A stretch of DNA of 37,738 bases, taken from NCBI GenBank assembly GCA_032160545.1, contig JAVHVN010000077.1, positions 1 through 37,738 of the forward strand, in the 5' to 3' direction. The notes beneath the pieces were generated by a model. The model made no database searches, had not been told where the DNA came from, and worked only from the letters and a program-made list of their open reading frames with translations. Both the position numbers and the translations under genes were made by a program. This document shows, piece after piece, positions 15,823 to 26,200 of the stretch (the stretch's first letter is position 1; each line of letters starts with the position of its first letter). Source of the DNA: DATGFB01 sp032160545 (GTDB lineage Bacteria > Actinomycetota > Actinomycetes > Mycobacteriales > Jatrophihabitantaceae).

Positions 15823-16221
15823 TCAGGCGGCGTTCTTCGTCTCCCAGAAGATCTTGTCGATCTCGGCGATGAGGTCCAGCAGCTTCTGCCCCTCGGCGGG
15901 GTCGACGGACTGCTTGCCGCCGGCTGCGCCGGCCTGCTTGGTCGCACGGTTGAAGAGGTCGTGCAGCTGCGGGTACTTCTCGAAGTGCGGCGGCTTGAAG
16001 TAGTCCGTCCAGAGCACCCAGAGGTGGTGCTTCACGAGGTCGGCGCGCTGCTCCTTGATGATCAGGGCACGCGTGCGGAACACCGGGTCCTCGTTGGACT
16101 GGTACTTCTCCTGGATCGCCTTCACCGACTCGGCTTCGATGCGCGCCTGCGCAGGGTCGTAGACCCCGCACGGCAGGTCGCAGTGGGCGTATGCGGTGGT
16201 GGCCGGGCGGAACAGACGCAT
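15823..16221 (-). CDS. sodN: Nickel superoxide dismutase
   Basis: 132 residues. A 12-residue propeptide (MRLFRPATTAYA) precedes HCDLPCGVYDPAQARIEAES. Cleavage before His13 would expose the Ni hook, with mature His1, Cys2 and Cys6 as ligands. The rest (TRALIIKEQRADLVKHH, DYFKPPHFEKYP, DKIFWETK) is nearly that of Streptomyces SodN. The enzyme dismutates superoxide to oxygen and hydrogen peroxide. AGGAGG lies ten bases before the ATG. The processing protease SodX is divergent, 89 bases away. I found no clear Nur box (TTGCAA pair) in that gap. Confidence 0.98.
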   Translation of the reverse strand: MRLFRPATTAYAHCDLPCGVYDPAQARIEAESVKAIQEKYQSNEDPVFRTRALIIKEQRADLVKHHLWVLWTDYFKPPHFEKYPQLHDLFNRATKQAGAAGGKQSVDPAEGQKLLDLIAEIDKIFWETKNAA

Positions 16222-16310
16222 GGGCCTTAGACCTCCTGATTTCGAGCAATCGGGGTACTTCGATGGACCCTACTCCCGGGCCATCGGCCCGCGGCAGGCA
16301 CCATTGCGGC

Positions 16311-16640
16311 ATGACGCCCGTGCTGTTGCCCTGGCAGCGAATCCGGGTGAGCGGCCCGTCCATGTCTCCGACGTTGCGCGACGGCGACGTGGTGATCGTC
16401 CGGCACGGTGCGGAGCCGCGACCGGGTGACGTCGTCCTTGCGCGCTACCGCAGCATGCCGGAGCGGCAGGTGGTCAAACGGCTCGTGCGCCGGGAGGCCG
16501 ACGGCTGGTGGCTGGCCTCGGACAATGGCGCTGCCGGCGGCGACAGCACCGTTCACGGCGTCGCCGACGTGCTGGCGCGCGTCGTGCTGTGGTGGCGGCC
16601 CGGGACCTTGCCTGGGCGCGTGCCCGGGCCGCCGCGTTAG
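16311..16640 (+). CDS. sodX: Nickel-type superoxide dismutase maturation protease SodX
   Basis: 109 residues from the ATG at 16311; an in-frame ATG at 16263 would add 16 residues. It has a signal-peptidase-like S24/S26 fold with GPSMSPTLRDGD (nucleophile Ser17) and QVVKRL (general base Lys56), followed by SDNG. SodX removes the SodN propeptide so that the amino-terminal nickel site can form. There is no membrane anchor, consistent with action in the cytosol. It is divergent from sodN and overlaps the end of the convergent sedolisin gene by four bases. Confidence 0.93.
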   Translation: MTPVLLPWQRIRVSGPSMSPTLRDGDVVIVRHGAEPRPGDVVLARYRSMPERQVVKRLVRREADGWWLASDNGAAGGDSTVHGVADVLARVVLWWRPGTLPGRVPGPPR

Positions 16641-17809
16641 AAGCCGCTCGTTCCGTTCGGGGTACCCAGCCCGGTCGGGCCGTCCCAGCCGGCGCCGGCC
16701 GTGCACAACACCGACGGCGCGCAGGTGCCGTTCGAGCCGGACGTGACGTCGTTCAACGCACTCGAGTGTGCCCACGTGTAGCTGGCCGGGTAGCCCGCGA
16801 CGTTGCCGCTCATGGCATAGACGCTGGCGACGATCGGCGAAGACACGCTCGTGCCGCCATAGACCTGCCAACCCGAACGACCCTGGTAGCGGGTCGAGTC
16901 GTAGACGGCGACGCCGGTGTTGGGGTCGGCGATGGCCGAGACATCGGCATTCGCCTTGCCGCTGCACTGGGTGGCGGAGGTCTGCCAGCTGGGCTTGGCG
17001 TTCTTGGTCGAGCAACCGCTGCCGGCGCCGCTCCACGCCGTCTCGGCCCATCCGCGAGCCGTGCCGGCCTTCTTCAGGCTGGTGCCGCCGACAGCTACGA
17101 CGCTGTCGAAGCTGGCGGGTGACTCGACACCGTAGCCCGAGTCACCGGTCGACGCGGTGATCGCGATGCCCGGATGGTCGTAAGCGCTCAACGCCGCGCT
17201 GTCGGATCCGCCGTAGCTGTTGCTGATGGCCGTCGCGCCGAGCCGCGCGGCAGAGTTCACCGCGGTGCCGAGGTCGGTGAAGGAGGCCGAGCTCGCCTCG
17301 ACCAGGAGGATCTTGCAGTCCGGGCACGTCGCGGAGACCATGTCGACGTCGAGGCTGATCTCGGTCGCCCAGCCTGCGTTCGCCTTGGGCAGCGGCGATG
17401 TCGCGCCGCCCTGGTTGACCTTCCTGAAGCAGCCGTTGGCCGTCGTGCACGCGGTGAGGCCGTACTTCGAGCGGTACACCCCGAGATCCGCTTCGGCGGT
17501 CGGGTCGTCGTACGCGTCCACGATCGCGACGGTGCGACCCCCTCCGGTCGCGCTGGTCAGCCCATAGGCGGATCGGATGTCGGCGGGACCGTAGCCGGCC
17601 GGCGCCGGCGTGACCGCGGGCTTGCCGCTGCTGTCCAGCACCACGCGCGCCGCGCACGCCGCATATCCGGCGGGCGCGGCGGCACATACCGCAGCTGATC
17701 GATGCGCGGCACCGGACGGCGCCGCGCCTGCGGGAGTGCCGGCGGACCAGGCTGCCAGTGACGCGGCGGCCGAAGTGATGCCGACGGCGGCGAGGACGAG
17801 GCGCTTCAT
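16637..17809 (-). CDS. Secreted sedolisin (S53 family) serine-carboxyl peptidase
   Basis: 390 residues from the ATG at 17809, preceded by TTGGAGG. A signal peptide occupies about residues 1-30 (cleavage near AGAA). The S53 residues are visible: Glu150 and Asp154 in ATEISLDVD, oxyanion Asp223 in STGDSG, and the nucleophile Ser321 in GGTSVSSP. The usual large activation pro-domain is reduced to about 50 residues, which contain two Cys. It probably cleaves proteins outside the cell, with acid optimum by family. Several Cys (41, 52, 121, 127, 162, 165) suggest disulfides. The 102-base gap to the rmlC-like gene contains ACTCTC and GAGAGT arms 21 bases apart but no clear promoter. Confidence 0.88.
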   Translation of the reverse strand: MKRLVLAAVGITSAAASLAAWSAGTPAGAAPSGAAHRSAAVCAAAPAGYAACAARVVLDSSGKPAVTPAPAGYGPADIRSAYGLTSATGGGRTVAIVDAYDDPTAEADLGVYRSKYGLTACTTANGCFRKVNQGGATSPLPKANAGWATEISLDVDMVSATCPDCKILLVEASSASFTDLGTAVNSAARLGATAISNSYGGSDSAALSAYDHPGIAITASTGDSGYGVESPASFDSVVAVGGTSLKKAGTARGWAETAWSGAGSGCSTKNAKPSWQTSATQCSGKANADVSAIADPNTGVAVYDSTRYQGRSGWQVYGGTSVSSPIVASVYAMSGNVAGYPASYTWAHSSALNDVTSGSNGTCAPSVLCTAGAGWDGPTGLGTPNGTSGF

Positions 17810-17911
17810 GTGACCTCCAAGGAGCGACGCCCGAGACGGGTGGACAGACTCTCCGTCACGCGGTCGGATTTGTCGAGAGTTGCCCGGCCGCACGTGGGAC
17901 GCCGGCGCGGG

Positions 17912-18511
17912 TCAGGCGCGCAGGGAGCGGTACAGCTCCTGGCACTCGGCCATCGTGGGCAGGATGCCTCGGGCCTCGGCCTCTCGCAGGGACGGCGCCG
18001 AGGCGTCCTTCGGTGAGAGCAGCGGCGTGATGTCGTCGGGCCAGGGCAGGCGGAGGTCGGCCTCGAGCGGATCGGTGCCGAACTCCCGCTGGGGGTCGTA
18101 GCCCGTCGAGCAGAGATAGGTCAGCGTGCTGCCGTCGGTCAGCGCCATGAACGCGTGGCCGAGTCCCTCGGCGATGTACACGGCCTTGCGGTCGGCCTCG
18201 TCGAGGCGGACGGCGTCCCACTCGCCGAAGGTCGGCGATCCGACCCTGACGTCGACGACGACGTCGAGAACCGCCCCCTTGGGGCAGTACACGTACTTCG
18301 CCTGACCCGGCGGCACGGCGGCGAAGTGGATGCCCCGGACGACGCCGCGCGCCGAGACGGACTGGTTGGCCTGCGCGACGGTGAGCTCGCGTCCGACGGT
18401 GTCGCGGACCACGTCGGCCTTGAACCACTCGAGGAAGACGCCGCGGTCGTCCGCGAAGGTCTTCGGAGTGAACTCCCAGGCGCCGTCGATTCGCAATTGC
18501 CGTGTCCGCAC
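17912..18511 (-). CDS. dTDP-4-dehydrorhamnose 3,5-epimerase family protein (RmlC-like)
   Basis: 199 residues from a GTG at 18511. It is a cupin of the RmlC family, with catalytic His62 (GVVRGIHF), Lys72, Tyr132 and Asp169 all in register. VVVDVRVGSPTFGEWD and GYDPQREFGTDPL are typical. It epimerises a dTDP-4-keto-6-deoxyhexose at C3 and/or C5. No rmlA, rmlB or rmlD accompanies it, so it may serve rhamnose or a specialised deoxysugar. The plus-strand GGAGG near the start is in the wrong orientation. Instead a TAGGGT box ends seven bases before the GTG, which fits a leaderless transcript. Confidence 0.88.
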   Translation of the reverse strand: MRTRQLRIDGAWEFTPKTFADDRGVFLEWFKADVVRDTVGRELTVAQANQSVSARGVVRGIHFAAVPPGQAKYVYCPKGAVLDVVVDVRVGSPTFGEWDAVRLDEADRKAVYIAEGLGHAFMALTDGSTLTYLCSTGYDPQREFGTDPLEADLRLPWPDDITPLLSPKDASAPSLREAEARGILPTMAECQELYRSLRA

Positions 18512-18675
18512 CGGAGGAACCCTATCGGCGGGGTCTGCGTCACCCGCGCGGTGCGCCCCCGCTGCGGCCCGCGTGGCACACTCGTGCGGCCGGGCGAACC
18601 CCGCATTCACGCGACGACCTGCGCCGTAACCTGGGCGGGCACCCAAAGACGACACGCTCAAGAGGGGCAACCGCA

Positions 18676-19836
<1,161 letters not shown>

Positions 19837-19851
19837 CCCGCGTCCGGCGGA

Positions 19852-21294
19852 TCAGGCGACGACGAGCTGCCGGTTGCCGGACGGCGACTTGTCCAACCGG
19901 GCCCACACGGCAGCGAGGCGGCGAACGGCCTCGTCGAGGCGCGCTGCCGGGAGCGAGAACGGCAGGCGCAGGAAGCGCTCCAGCGTGCCGTCCACCCCGA
20001 ATCGCGACCCGGGCACGAGCGCGACACCGGCCTGGGCCGCCATCAGCGACAGCGAGGTCGACAGCGGTGCGTCGAGCTGTACCCACAGTGACAGCCCGCC
20101 TTGGGGCACCGGCGCGTGCCATTGCGGCAGCTCACGCGCGAGCGCGGTGAGCAGGGCATCGCGTTGGGGCCGCAGCTCGATGAGACGCTGCGCAGCGATC
20201 TCGTCGAGTCGCCCGAACAGCTCGCACGCGACGAGCTGGTCGAGGACCGGGCCGGCCATGTCGATCGTCGCGCGCATCGCGGCCAGCCGGTGGGCCAACT
20301 CGGTCGACGGCACCCGCACCCAGCCGATGCGCAACCCGCCCCAGATGGGCTTGGACAGCGAACCGATGCTGATGACCGACGGGTCGAGGGACGCCGTGGC
20401 GCGCACGCCGGGCTCGAAGCCGAGGTCGACGAAGGACTCGTCGACGACCACGGTCGTGCCGGTCTGCCGCGCGGCCCGAAGAACCTGCCGGCGCGCGGCC
20501 TCGTCGGCGAGCGCCCCGGTCGGATTGTGGAAGTCCGGGGTGAGGTACGCGAGGCGAGGCGCGGTCTGGCGCAGCGCCGCCACGATCTGGTCACAGTGCC
20601 AGCCGCCCTCGGCCGCCATCGGCACCGGGACCACCCGGGCCCCGTTGTTGCGGATGCCGTCCAGGGCGCCCGGGTAGGTCGGCAGCTCGGTGAGCACGCG
20701 GTCGCCGGGGCCGATCAGCAGGCGCAGCACGAGGTCCCAGCCGTGCAGTGCGCCGTTGGTGATCATGATCTGGTCGGGCGAGGTGAGCACACCGCGCGTC
20801 GCGTAGCGCTGCGCGACCAGGGTGCGCAGCTCGGGCAGGCCCGCCGGGTCGTACCCGACGTCGGCGGTGTGCGCGGGCAGCTGCGCCGCGGCGGCAGTCA
20901 CGGCCGACTCGACCATCCCGGGCGGCGCGGGCAGCGCGGCGCACGACAGGTCGATCAGGTCGGCGCCGGCCTTGCCGACGTCCCATCGGGCGAGGGACGG
21001 GCGCGGGCGCGACCCCGGGGGCACGGTGACGAAGCTGCCCGAGCCGGTGCGGCTGGCGAGGAAGTTCTCGGCCCGCAGCGCGTCGTACGCCGCGGTCACG
21101 GTGGCCCGGCTCAACTGGAGGGCGAGCGCTAGTTCGCGCTCGGACGGCAGCCGGGTCTCGGTCGCGATCCGGCCGTCGAGGACGAGCGCGGTGATGCCGT
21201 CCGCGAGGGCCGAGTACACGGGACCGGGCAGGGTGCGCAGATCGGGAAGCAGGCCGGCGAGGGCGCGGCCGCTGACACGGGAGACCGGGGCCAT
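19852..21294 (-). CDS. MocR/GntR-family PLP-dependent regulator (YczR-type)
   Basis: 480 residues from the ATG at 21294. An N-terminal GntR winged helix (about 22-92, with RLPSERELALALQLSRATVTAAYDALRAENFL) is joined to a fold-type I aminotransferase-like domain. TPDFHNPTG and the PLP lysine Lys315 in SLSKPIWGG are present, so cofactor binding is likely intact. MocR proteins sense pyridoxal phosphate or an amino-acid/PLP adduct and bind direct repeats. This one is divergent from a YczE membrane gene, a pairing known for the YczR subgroup. It should control itself and/or yczE through the repeats at 21312-21370. Confidence 0.9.
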   Translation of the reverse strand: MAPVSRVSGRALAGLLPDLRTLPGPVYSALADGITALVLDGRIATETRLPSERELALALQLSRATVTAAYDALRAENFLASRTGSGSFVTVPPGSRPRPSLARWDVGKAGADLIDLSCAALPAPPGMVESAVTAAAAQLPAHTADVGYDPAGLPELRTLVAQRYATRGVLTSPDQIMITNGALHGWDLVLRLLIGPGDRVLTELPTYPGALDGIRNNGARVVPVPMAAEGGWHCDQIVAALRQTAPRLAYLTPDFHNPTGALADEAARRQVLRAARQTGTTVVVDESFVDLGFEPGVRATASLDPSVISIGSLSKPIWGGLRIGWVRVPSTELAHRLAAMRATIDMAGPVLDQLVACELFGRLDEIAAQRLIELRPQRDALLTALARELPQWHAPVPQGGLSLWVQLDAPLSTSLSLMAAQAGVALVPGSRFGVDGTLERFLRLPFSLPAARLDEAVRRLAAVWARLDKSPSGNRQLVVA

Positions 21295-21311
21295 GCCTCG
21301 ATCGTCCCACG

Positions 21312-21370
21312 ATTGGCCTGCCCGTGCACGCCATATTCGCAGGATTGGACCGGGGAATTGGCTGGACCGG
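21312..21370. promoter_or_regulatory. Direct repeats in yczR-yczE gap, probable MocR operator
   Basis: Three ATTGG-based repeats occur on the plus strand: ATTGGCC at 21312, ATTGGAC at 21344 and ATTGGCT at 21357. TGGACCGG also occurs twice, at 21346-21353 and 21363-21370, 17 bases apart. Direct rather than inverted repeats are what MocR-type dimers bind. All fall within the 94-base divergent gap. Confidence 0.65.
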
Positions 21371-21388
21371 TCTGGCAGGGTGGCGGTC

Positions 21389-22036
21389 ATGGCGGGGAAA
21401 AGGGTCGGCCGGCGGTTGCCGCAACTGTTCGTTGGTCTGTCCTGCTACGGATTGTCGAACGCACTGCTCGTGCGTGCCGGGCTCGGCCTGGACCCCTGGG
21501 ACGTGCTGCACCAGGGGATCGCGAAGCACATCGGCCTGGCCATCGGCACGGTCGTGATCATCGTCGGCGTGCTCGTCTTGTTGCTGTGGATCCCGCTGCG
21601 GCAGTGGCCCGGTATCGGCACGGTGAGCAACGTCGTCGTCGTCGGCGTCTCGATGAACGTCTCGCTCGACGTCCTGCCCGCGCCGCACGCGCTGGTGTGG
21701 CGGGTCGCGGTCATGGCCTCCGGCATCGTGCTGTGCGGCCTCGCGACCGGCATGTACATCGGCGCCAACCTGGGCCCCGGTCCGCGCGACGGCCTGATGA
21801 CGGGGTTCGCCCGCCGCACCGGGCGCTCGATCCGGCTCACCCGAACGCTGCTCGAGGTGAGCGTCCTCGTCACCGGCTGGTTCCTTGGCGGCACGGTGGG
21901 CGTCGGCACCGTGCTGTTCGCGGTGGCGATCGGCCCGCTGGCTCAGGTCTTCCTACGGCTGTTCGACCTCGACTCGCGCGCCGAACGCCGGACGAGCCGG
22001 GCACCGGCGCCGGTGGGCGCGACGGCGATCACCTAG
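21389..22036 (+). CDS. YczE-family membrane protein
   Basis: 215 residues with about five hydrophobic helices. The family signatures are GLGLDPWDVLHQGIA (31-45) and GPGPRDGLMTGFARRTGRSIR (about 128-148), conserved cytoplasmic loops that resemble a duplicated repeat. Its transport or sensing role is unknown. Pairing with a PLP-binding regulator suggests a link to vitamin B6 or amino-acid metabolism. An in-frame GTG at 21380 is an alternative start. It is divergent from the yczR-type gene. Confidence 0.85.
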   Translation: MAGKRVGRRLPQLFVGLSCYGLSNALLVRAGLGLDPWDVLHQGIAKHIGLAIGTVVIIVGVLVLLLWIPLRQWPGIGTVSNVVVVGVSMNVSLDVLPAPHALVWRVAVMASGIVLCGLATGMYIGANLGPGPRDGLMTGFARRTGRSIRLTRTLLEVSVLVTGWFLGGTVGVGTVLFAVAIGPLAQVFLRLFDLDSRAERRTSRAPAPVGATAIT

Positions 22037-22051
22037 GGCCGCGCCCGCCGA

Positions 22052-22237
22052 TCACTCGGTGTCGTCGGCATCGGCGTCGTCGCGGGCCAGCCAGCTGGCG
22101 ACCCGGTCGATCGCGGTCTCGAACTCGGGGTGCGCATCGACGAAGGCCTGCAACCGCGCCGCGACCCAGTCGAGGCTGACCTGCTCGTCGCCGCGCCGCT
22201 CGGCAAGTTCCTCGATGCCGCGGTCCGTGAAGTACAT
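22052..22237 (-). CDS. DUF6104 small protein
   Basis: 61 residues beginning MYFTDRGIEELAERRG, the hallmark of DUF6104, with an acidic C-terminus. It is probably a soluble helical protein; no function is known. Its ATG follows the stop of the Gfo/Idh gene with no intervening base, so it is likely last in the kgd-oxidoreductase-DUF6104 unit. Confidence 0.88.
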   Translation of the reverse strand: MYFTDRGIEELAERRGDEQVSLDWVAARLQAFVDAHPEFETAIDRVASWLARDDADADDTE

Positions 22238-23227
22238 CTAGTGCTCCTCGTCCACCGGGTACCGCACCCCGAGCTGACGCCGGGCCTCGTCGATCGTCGC
22301 CAGCACCGCCACCGTGTCGTCGAGGGGTACGTGTGGGCTCTCCAGTTCGCAGGCGCGCAGGCAGCGCTCGACCTCGGCGACCTGATGCCCGTAGCCGTTG
22401 CCGACGGGATCGGCGGTGAACCGCTCGGTGCCCGCGCCGGTATGCACGGTCATGACCTCGGGATGGTGGATGCGTGGCGCCAGTTCGATCCAGCCGTCCG
22501 TGCCGAAGACGATTCCCGCGGCGGGGGTGTCGTGGATGGCACTCGTGTAGATCTGCGCGACCCGCCCGTCCGCGTAGCCCCATTGCACCGCGACGGTGGC
22601 GTCCGCTCCCGTCGGGGCGAGCGCGCCGGTGGCCGTGATCGAGTCCGGTCGCCCGCCGAACAGCCAGGCGAAGGTGATCGGGTAGACGCCGAGGTCGAGC
22701 AGAGCCCCACCACCGACGGCAAGGTCGAACAGCCGATGCGACGGCGAGTACGCGAAGTAGCGAGACAGGTCGGCCCGCACGCTGACCAGCGAGCCGATCC
22801 GCCCGCTCGAGACGAGCTGCTGCGCCTGGCGGACCAGCGGGTGCAGCCGCATCCACATCGCTTCCATGCAGAACAACCGGCGAGCCCGCGCCTCGGCGAC
22901 CACCTCGGCGGCCTCACGCGCGTTGATGGTGAACGCCTTCTCGACGAGCACGGGCTTGCCCGCACGCAGGGCGAGCAGCGCGTGCTCGTGGTGCTGGGCG
23001 TGTGTGGTGGCCACGTACACCACGTCGAGGTCCGGGTCTGCGACCAACTCGGCGTACGACCCGTACGAGCGCTCGATGCGGTGCTCGGCGGCGAACGCGG
23101 CGGCGCGGGTGGCGTCGCGGGCGGCGACCGCCGACACGACGCTGCCCGGTGAGGCCGCGATGTCGGCGCCTACTGTCGCTGCGATCCCGCCCGCGCCGAG
23201 GATCCCCCAGCGAATCGGTGCCGTCAT
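22238..23227 (-). CDS. Gfo/Idh/MocA-family NAD(P)-dependent oxidoreductase
   Basis: 329 residues. The Rossmann motif is GILGAGGIAATVGADI (8-23). VATTHAQHHEHALLALRAGKPVLVEKAF gives the Glu-Lys pair used in hydride transfer, with Ala in place of the usual Pro after Lys, as in the dihydrodiol dehydrogenase-like branch. The second domain has GGGALLDLGVYPITFA. It probably oxidises or reduces a sugar or cyclic alcohol; the substrate is unknown. It starts seven bases after kgd and abuts the DUF6104 gene. Confidence 0.9.
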   Translation of the reverse strand: MTAPIRWGILGAGGIAATVGADIAASPGSVVSAVAARDATRAAAFAAEHRIERSYGSYAELVADPDLDVVYVATTHAQHHEHALLALRAGKPVLVEKAFTINAREAAEVVAEARARRLFCMEAMWMRLHPLVRQAQQLVSSGRIGSLVSVRADLSRYFAYSPSHRLFDLAVGGGALLDLGVYPITFAWLFGGRPDSITATGALAPTGADATVAVQWGYADGRVAQIYTSAIHDTPAAGIVFGTDGWIELAPRIHHPEVMTVHTGAGTERFTADPVGNGYGHQVAEVERCLRACELESPHVPLDDTVAVLATIDEARRQLGVRYPVDEEH

Positions 23228-23234
23228 GTCGGGC

Positions 23235-26200
23235 TCAGCCGAGCGCGGAGGCGACGATCTCGCGCTGTTGCGCCTCGTGCACGCTCAGCGATCCGACGGC
23301 CGGCGACGCCGAGGGCCGGCGCGAGACACGCAGCAAGGCGTGGCCACCGAGGTGCTCGGGGAGGTTCAGCGCGATGAACGGCCACGCGCCCTGGTTGGCC
23401 GGCTCCTCCTGTACCCACACCAGTTCGGCGTCCGGGTAGCGGTCCAGCTCGACGCGCAGCTGCTCGGTGGGCAGCGGGTAGAGCTGCTCGACGCGCACGA
23501 TCGCGACGTCGGAGCGCTGGCTCTCGTCGCGTGCCGCGGCGAGGTCGTAGTAGACCTTGCCGCTGCAGAGCAGGACCCGCCGGACGCTCGCCGGGTCGGC
23601 GCTCTCGTCGCCGATGACCGGCTGGAAGCCGCCCTCGGTGAACGCCTCGACCTCGCTCACCGCCAGCTTGTGGCGCAGCAGCGACTTCGGCGTGAAGGCG
23701 ATGAGCGGGCGCCGGACGGGGGAGAGCCCCTGGCGGCGCAGCAGGTGGAAGTAGTTGGCCGGCGTGGAGCACATCGCGACCGTCATGTTGTTCTCGGCCG
23801 CCAGCTGCAGGAACCGCTCGGGCCGCCCGGTCGAGTGGTCCGGGCCCTGGCCCTCGTAACCGTGGGGCAGCAGCAGCGAGACGGCCGAGCGCTGGCCCCA
23901 CTTCGCCTCGCCGGGCGCGATGAACTCGTCGATGACGATCTGCGCGCCGTCGGCGAAGTCACCGAACTGCGCCTCCCAGCAGACCAGCGCGTCCTCGCGC
24001 ACCACGGAGTAGCCGTACTCGAAGCCCATCGCCGCGTACTCGCTGAGCAGCGAGTCGTACACCCAGAACGGCGCCTGGTCGTCGGTGAGGCCGCGAAGGG
24101 GGGTGTACTCGGCGCCGGTGTTGCGGTCGATGAGGGTCGCGTGGCGCTGCGTGAACGTGCCGCGGCGGGAGTCCTGACCGGCGAGCCGGACGGCGCGGCC
24201 CTGCATGACGAGCGAGCCGAACGCGTACAGCTCGGCAGTGGCCCAGTCGACGCCGCCGGCGCCGGCCATGGCGATGCGCCGGTCGATCTGCGCCTTCAGC
24301 CGGGGGTGGATGGTGAAGCCCTCGGGCAGGTTCGCGTACGCGTCCGCGATGCGCTTGAGCACCTCGACGCCCACGGCGGTCGTGATCTGCTGCGACGGCG
24401 TCTCGTGTTCGAGTTCGCGCTCGGGCGCGGCCACGCCGCTCGCGTCGCGGGTCTCGAGGAACACCTTCTCGAGCTGCTGCTGGAAGTCCTTCAACGCCGC
24501 CTCGGCGTCCTCGAGCGTGATGTCGCCGCGGCCGACGAGCGCCTCGGTGTACAGCTTCCGCACGCTGCGCTTGCCGTCGATGATGTCGTACATCAGCGGC
24601 TGCGTGAACGAGGGATTGTCGGCCTCGTTGTGGCCCCGCCGCCGGTAACACACCATGTCGATGACGACGTCCTTCTTGAACTCGCGGCGGTACTCGACCG
24701 CGAGCTTCGCGACCCGGACGCAGGCCTCGGGGTCGTCACCGTTCACATGGAAGATCGGCGCGGCGATCATGCGCGCGATGTCGGTGGCGTAGAGCGACGA
24801 ACGGGACGCCGAGGGCGACGTCGTGAAGCCGACCTGGTTGTTCACGACGACGTGGACGGTGCCGCCGGTGCGGTACCCGCGCAGCTGCGAGAGGTTCAGC
24901 GTCTCGGCCACGACGCCCTGGCCGGCGAAGGCCGCGTCGCCGTGCAGCAGCACGGGCAGGACGGTGAAGCCCGCCTCGCCCTTGTTCAGGGTGTCCTGCT
25001 TGGCGCGGACGATGCCCTCGAGCACCGGGTCGACGGCCTCCAGGTGCGACGGGTTGGCCGTCAGCGAGACGGCGATCTCTTGGCCGTCGGGCGAGCGGTA
25101 CACGCCGTCGGCACCGAGGTGGTACTTGACGTCGCCCGAACCCTGCGCGGTACCCGGGTCGATGTTGCCTTCGAACTCGTTGAAGATCTTCGAGTACGGC
25201 TTGCCGACGATGTTGGCGAGCACGTTGAGCCGGCCGCGGTGCGGCATGCCGATGACCACCTCGTCGAGCTGCTCGTCGGCGGCCTCGGCGAGCACGGCGT
25301 CGAGCAGGGGGATGACGGTCTCGGCGCCCTCGAGGCTGAACCGCTTCTGCCCGACGTACTTCGTCTGCAGGAAGGTCTCGAACGCCTCGGCGACGTTGAG
25401 CCGGCCGAGGATGTGCAGCTGCTCCTCGCGTGACGGGGCGTCGTTCTTCAGCTCGATGCGGCGCTGCAGCCACTGCCGCTGCTCGGGGTCGGTGATGTGC
25501 ATGTACTCGACGCCCACCCGGCGGCAGTACGCGTCGCGCAGGACGCCGAGGATGTCGCGCAGCTTCATCAGCTTTGCGCCCGCGAAGCCGTCGACGGGGA
25601 ACTCGCGGTCGAGATCCCAGAGGGTGAGGCCGTGCCGGGTGATGTCGAGGTCGGGATGCGTGCGCACGGTGAACTCGAGCGGGTCGGTGTCGGCCATCAG
25701 GTGGCCGTTCGTCCGGTAGGAGTTGATCAGCTCTATGACCCGGGCGTTCTTGTCGATCTGCCCTTCGTGGCTGAAGTCGCGGTCGACCAGCCAGCGCACC
25801 GGCTCGTACGGGATGCGCAGCGCGGCGAAGATCTCGTCGTAGAAGTCGTCGGCCAGCAGCAGCTGGTGCACGCGGCGCAGGAACTCGCCGGACTGGGCAC
25901 CCTGGATGATGCGGTGGTCATAGGTCGACGTCAGAGTCATGATCTTGCTGATCGCGCGCTCGACCAGCTTCTCGTCGCTCATCCCACTGAACTCGGCGGG
26001 GTACTCCATCGCGCCGACGCCGACGATCGTGCCCTGACCGGCCATCAGGCGGGGCACCGAGTGGTTGGTACCGATCGTGCCGGGGTTGGTGAGGCTGATC
26101 GTCGTGCCGGCGAAGTCGTCGGGGCCGAGCTTGCCCGCCCGGGCACGCCGGATGATGTCCTCGTACGCGTTCCAGAAGCCGGCGAAGTCGAGCGTCTCGG

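Noticed and set aside
16222..16310. Nur box between sodN and sodX
   Set aside because: No TTGCAA pair is visible in the 89-base gap; only a weak GATT/AATC palindrome.
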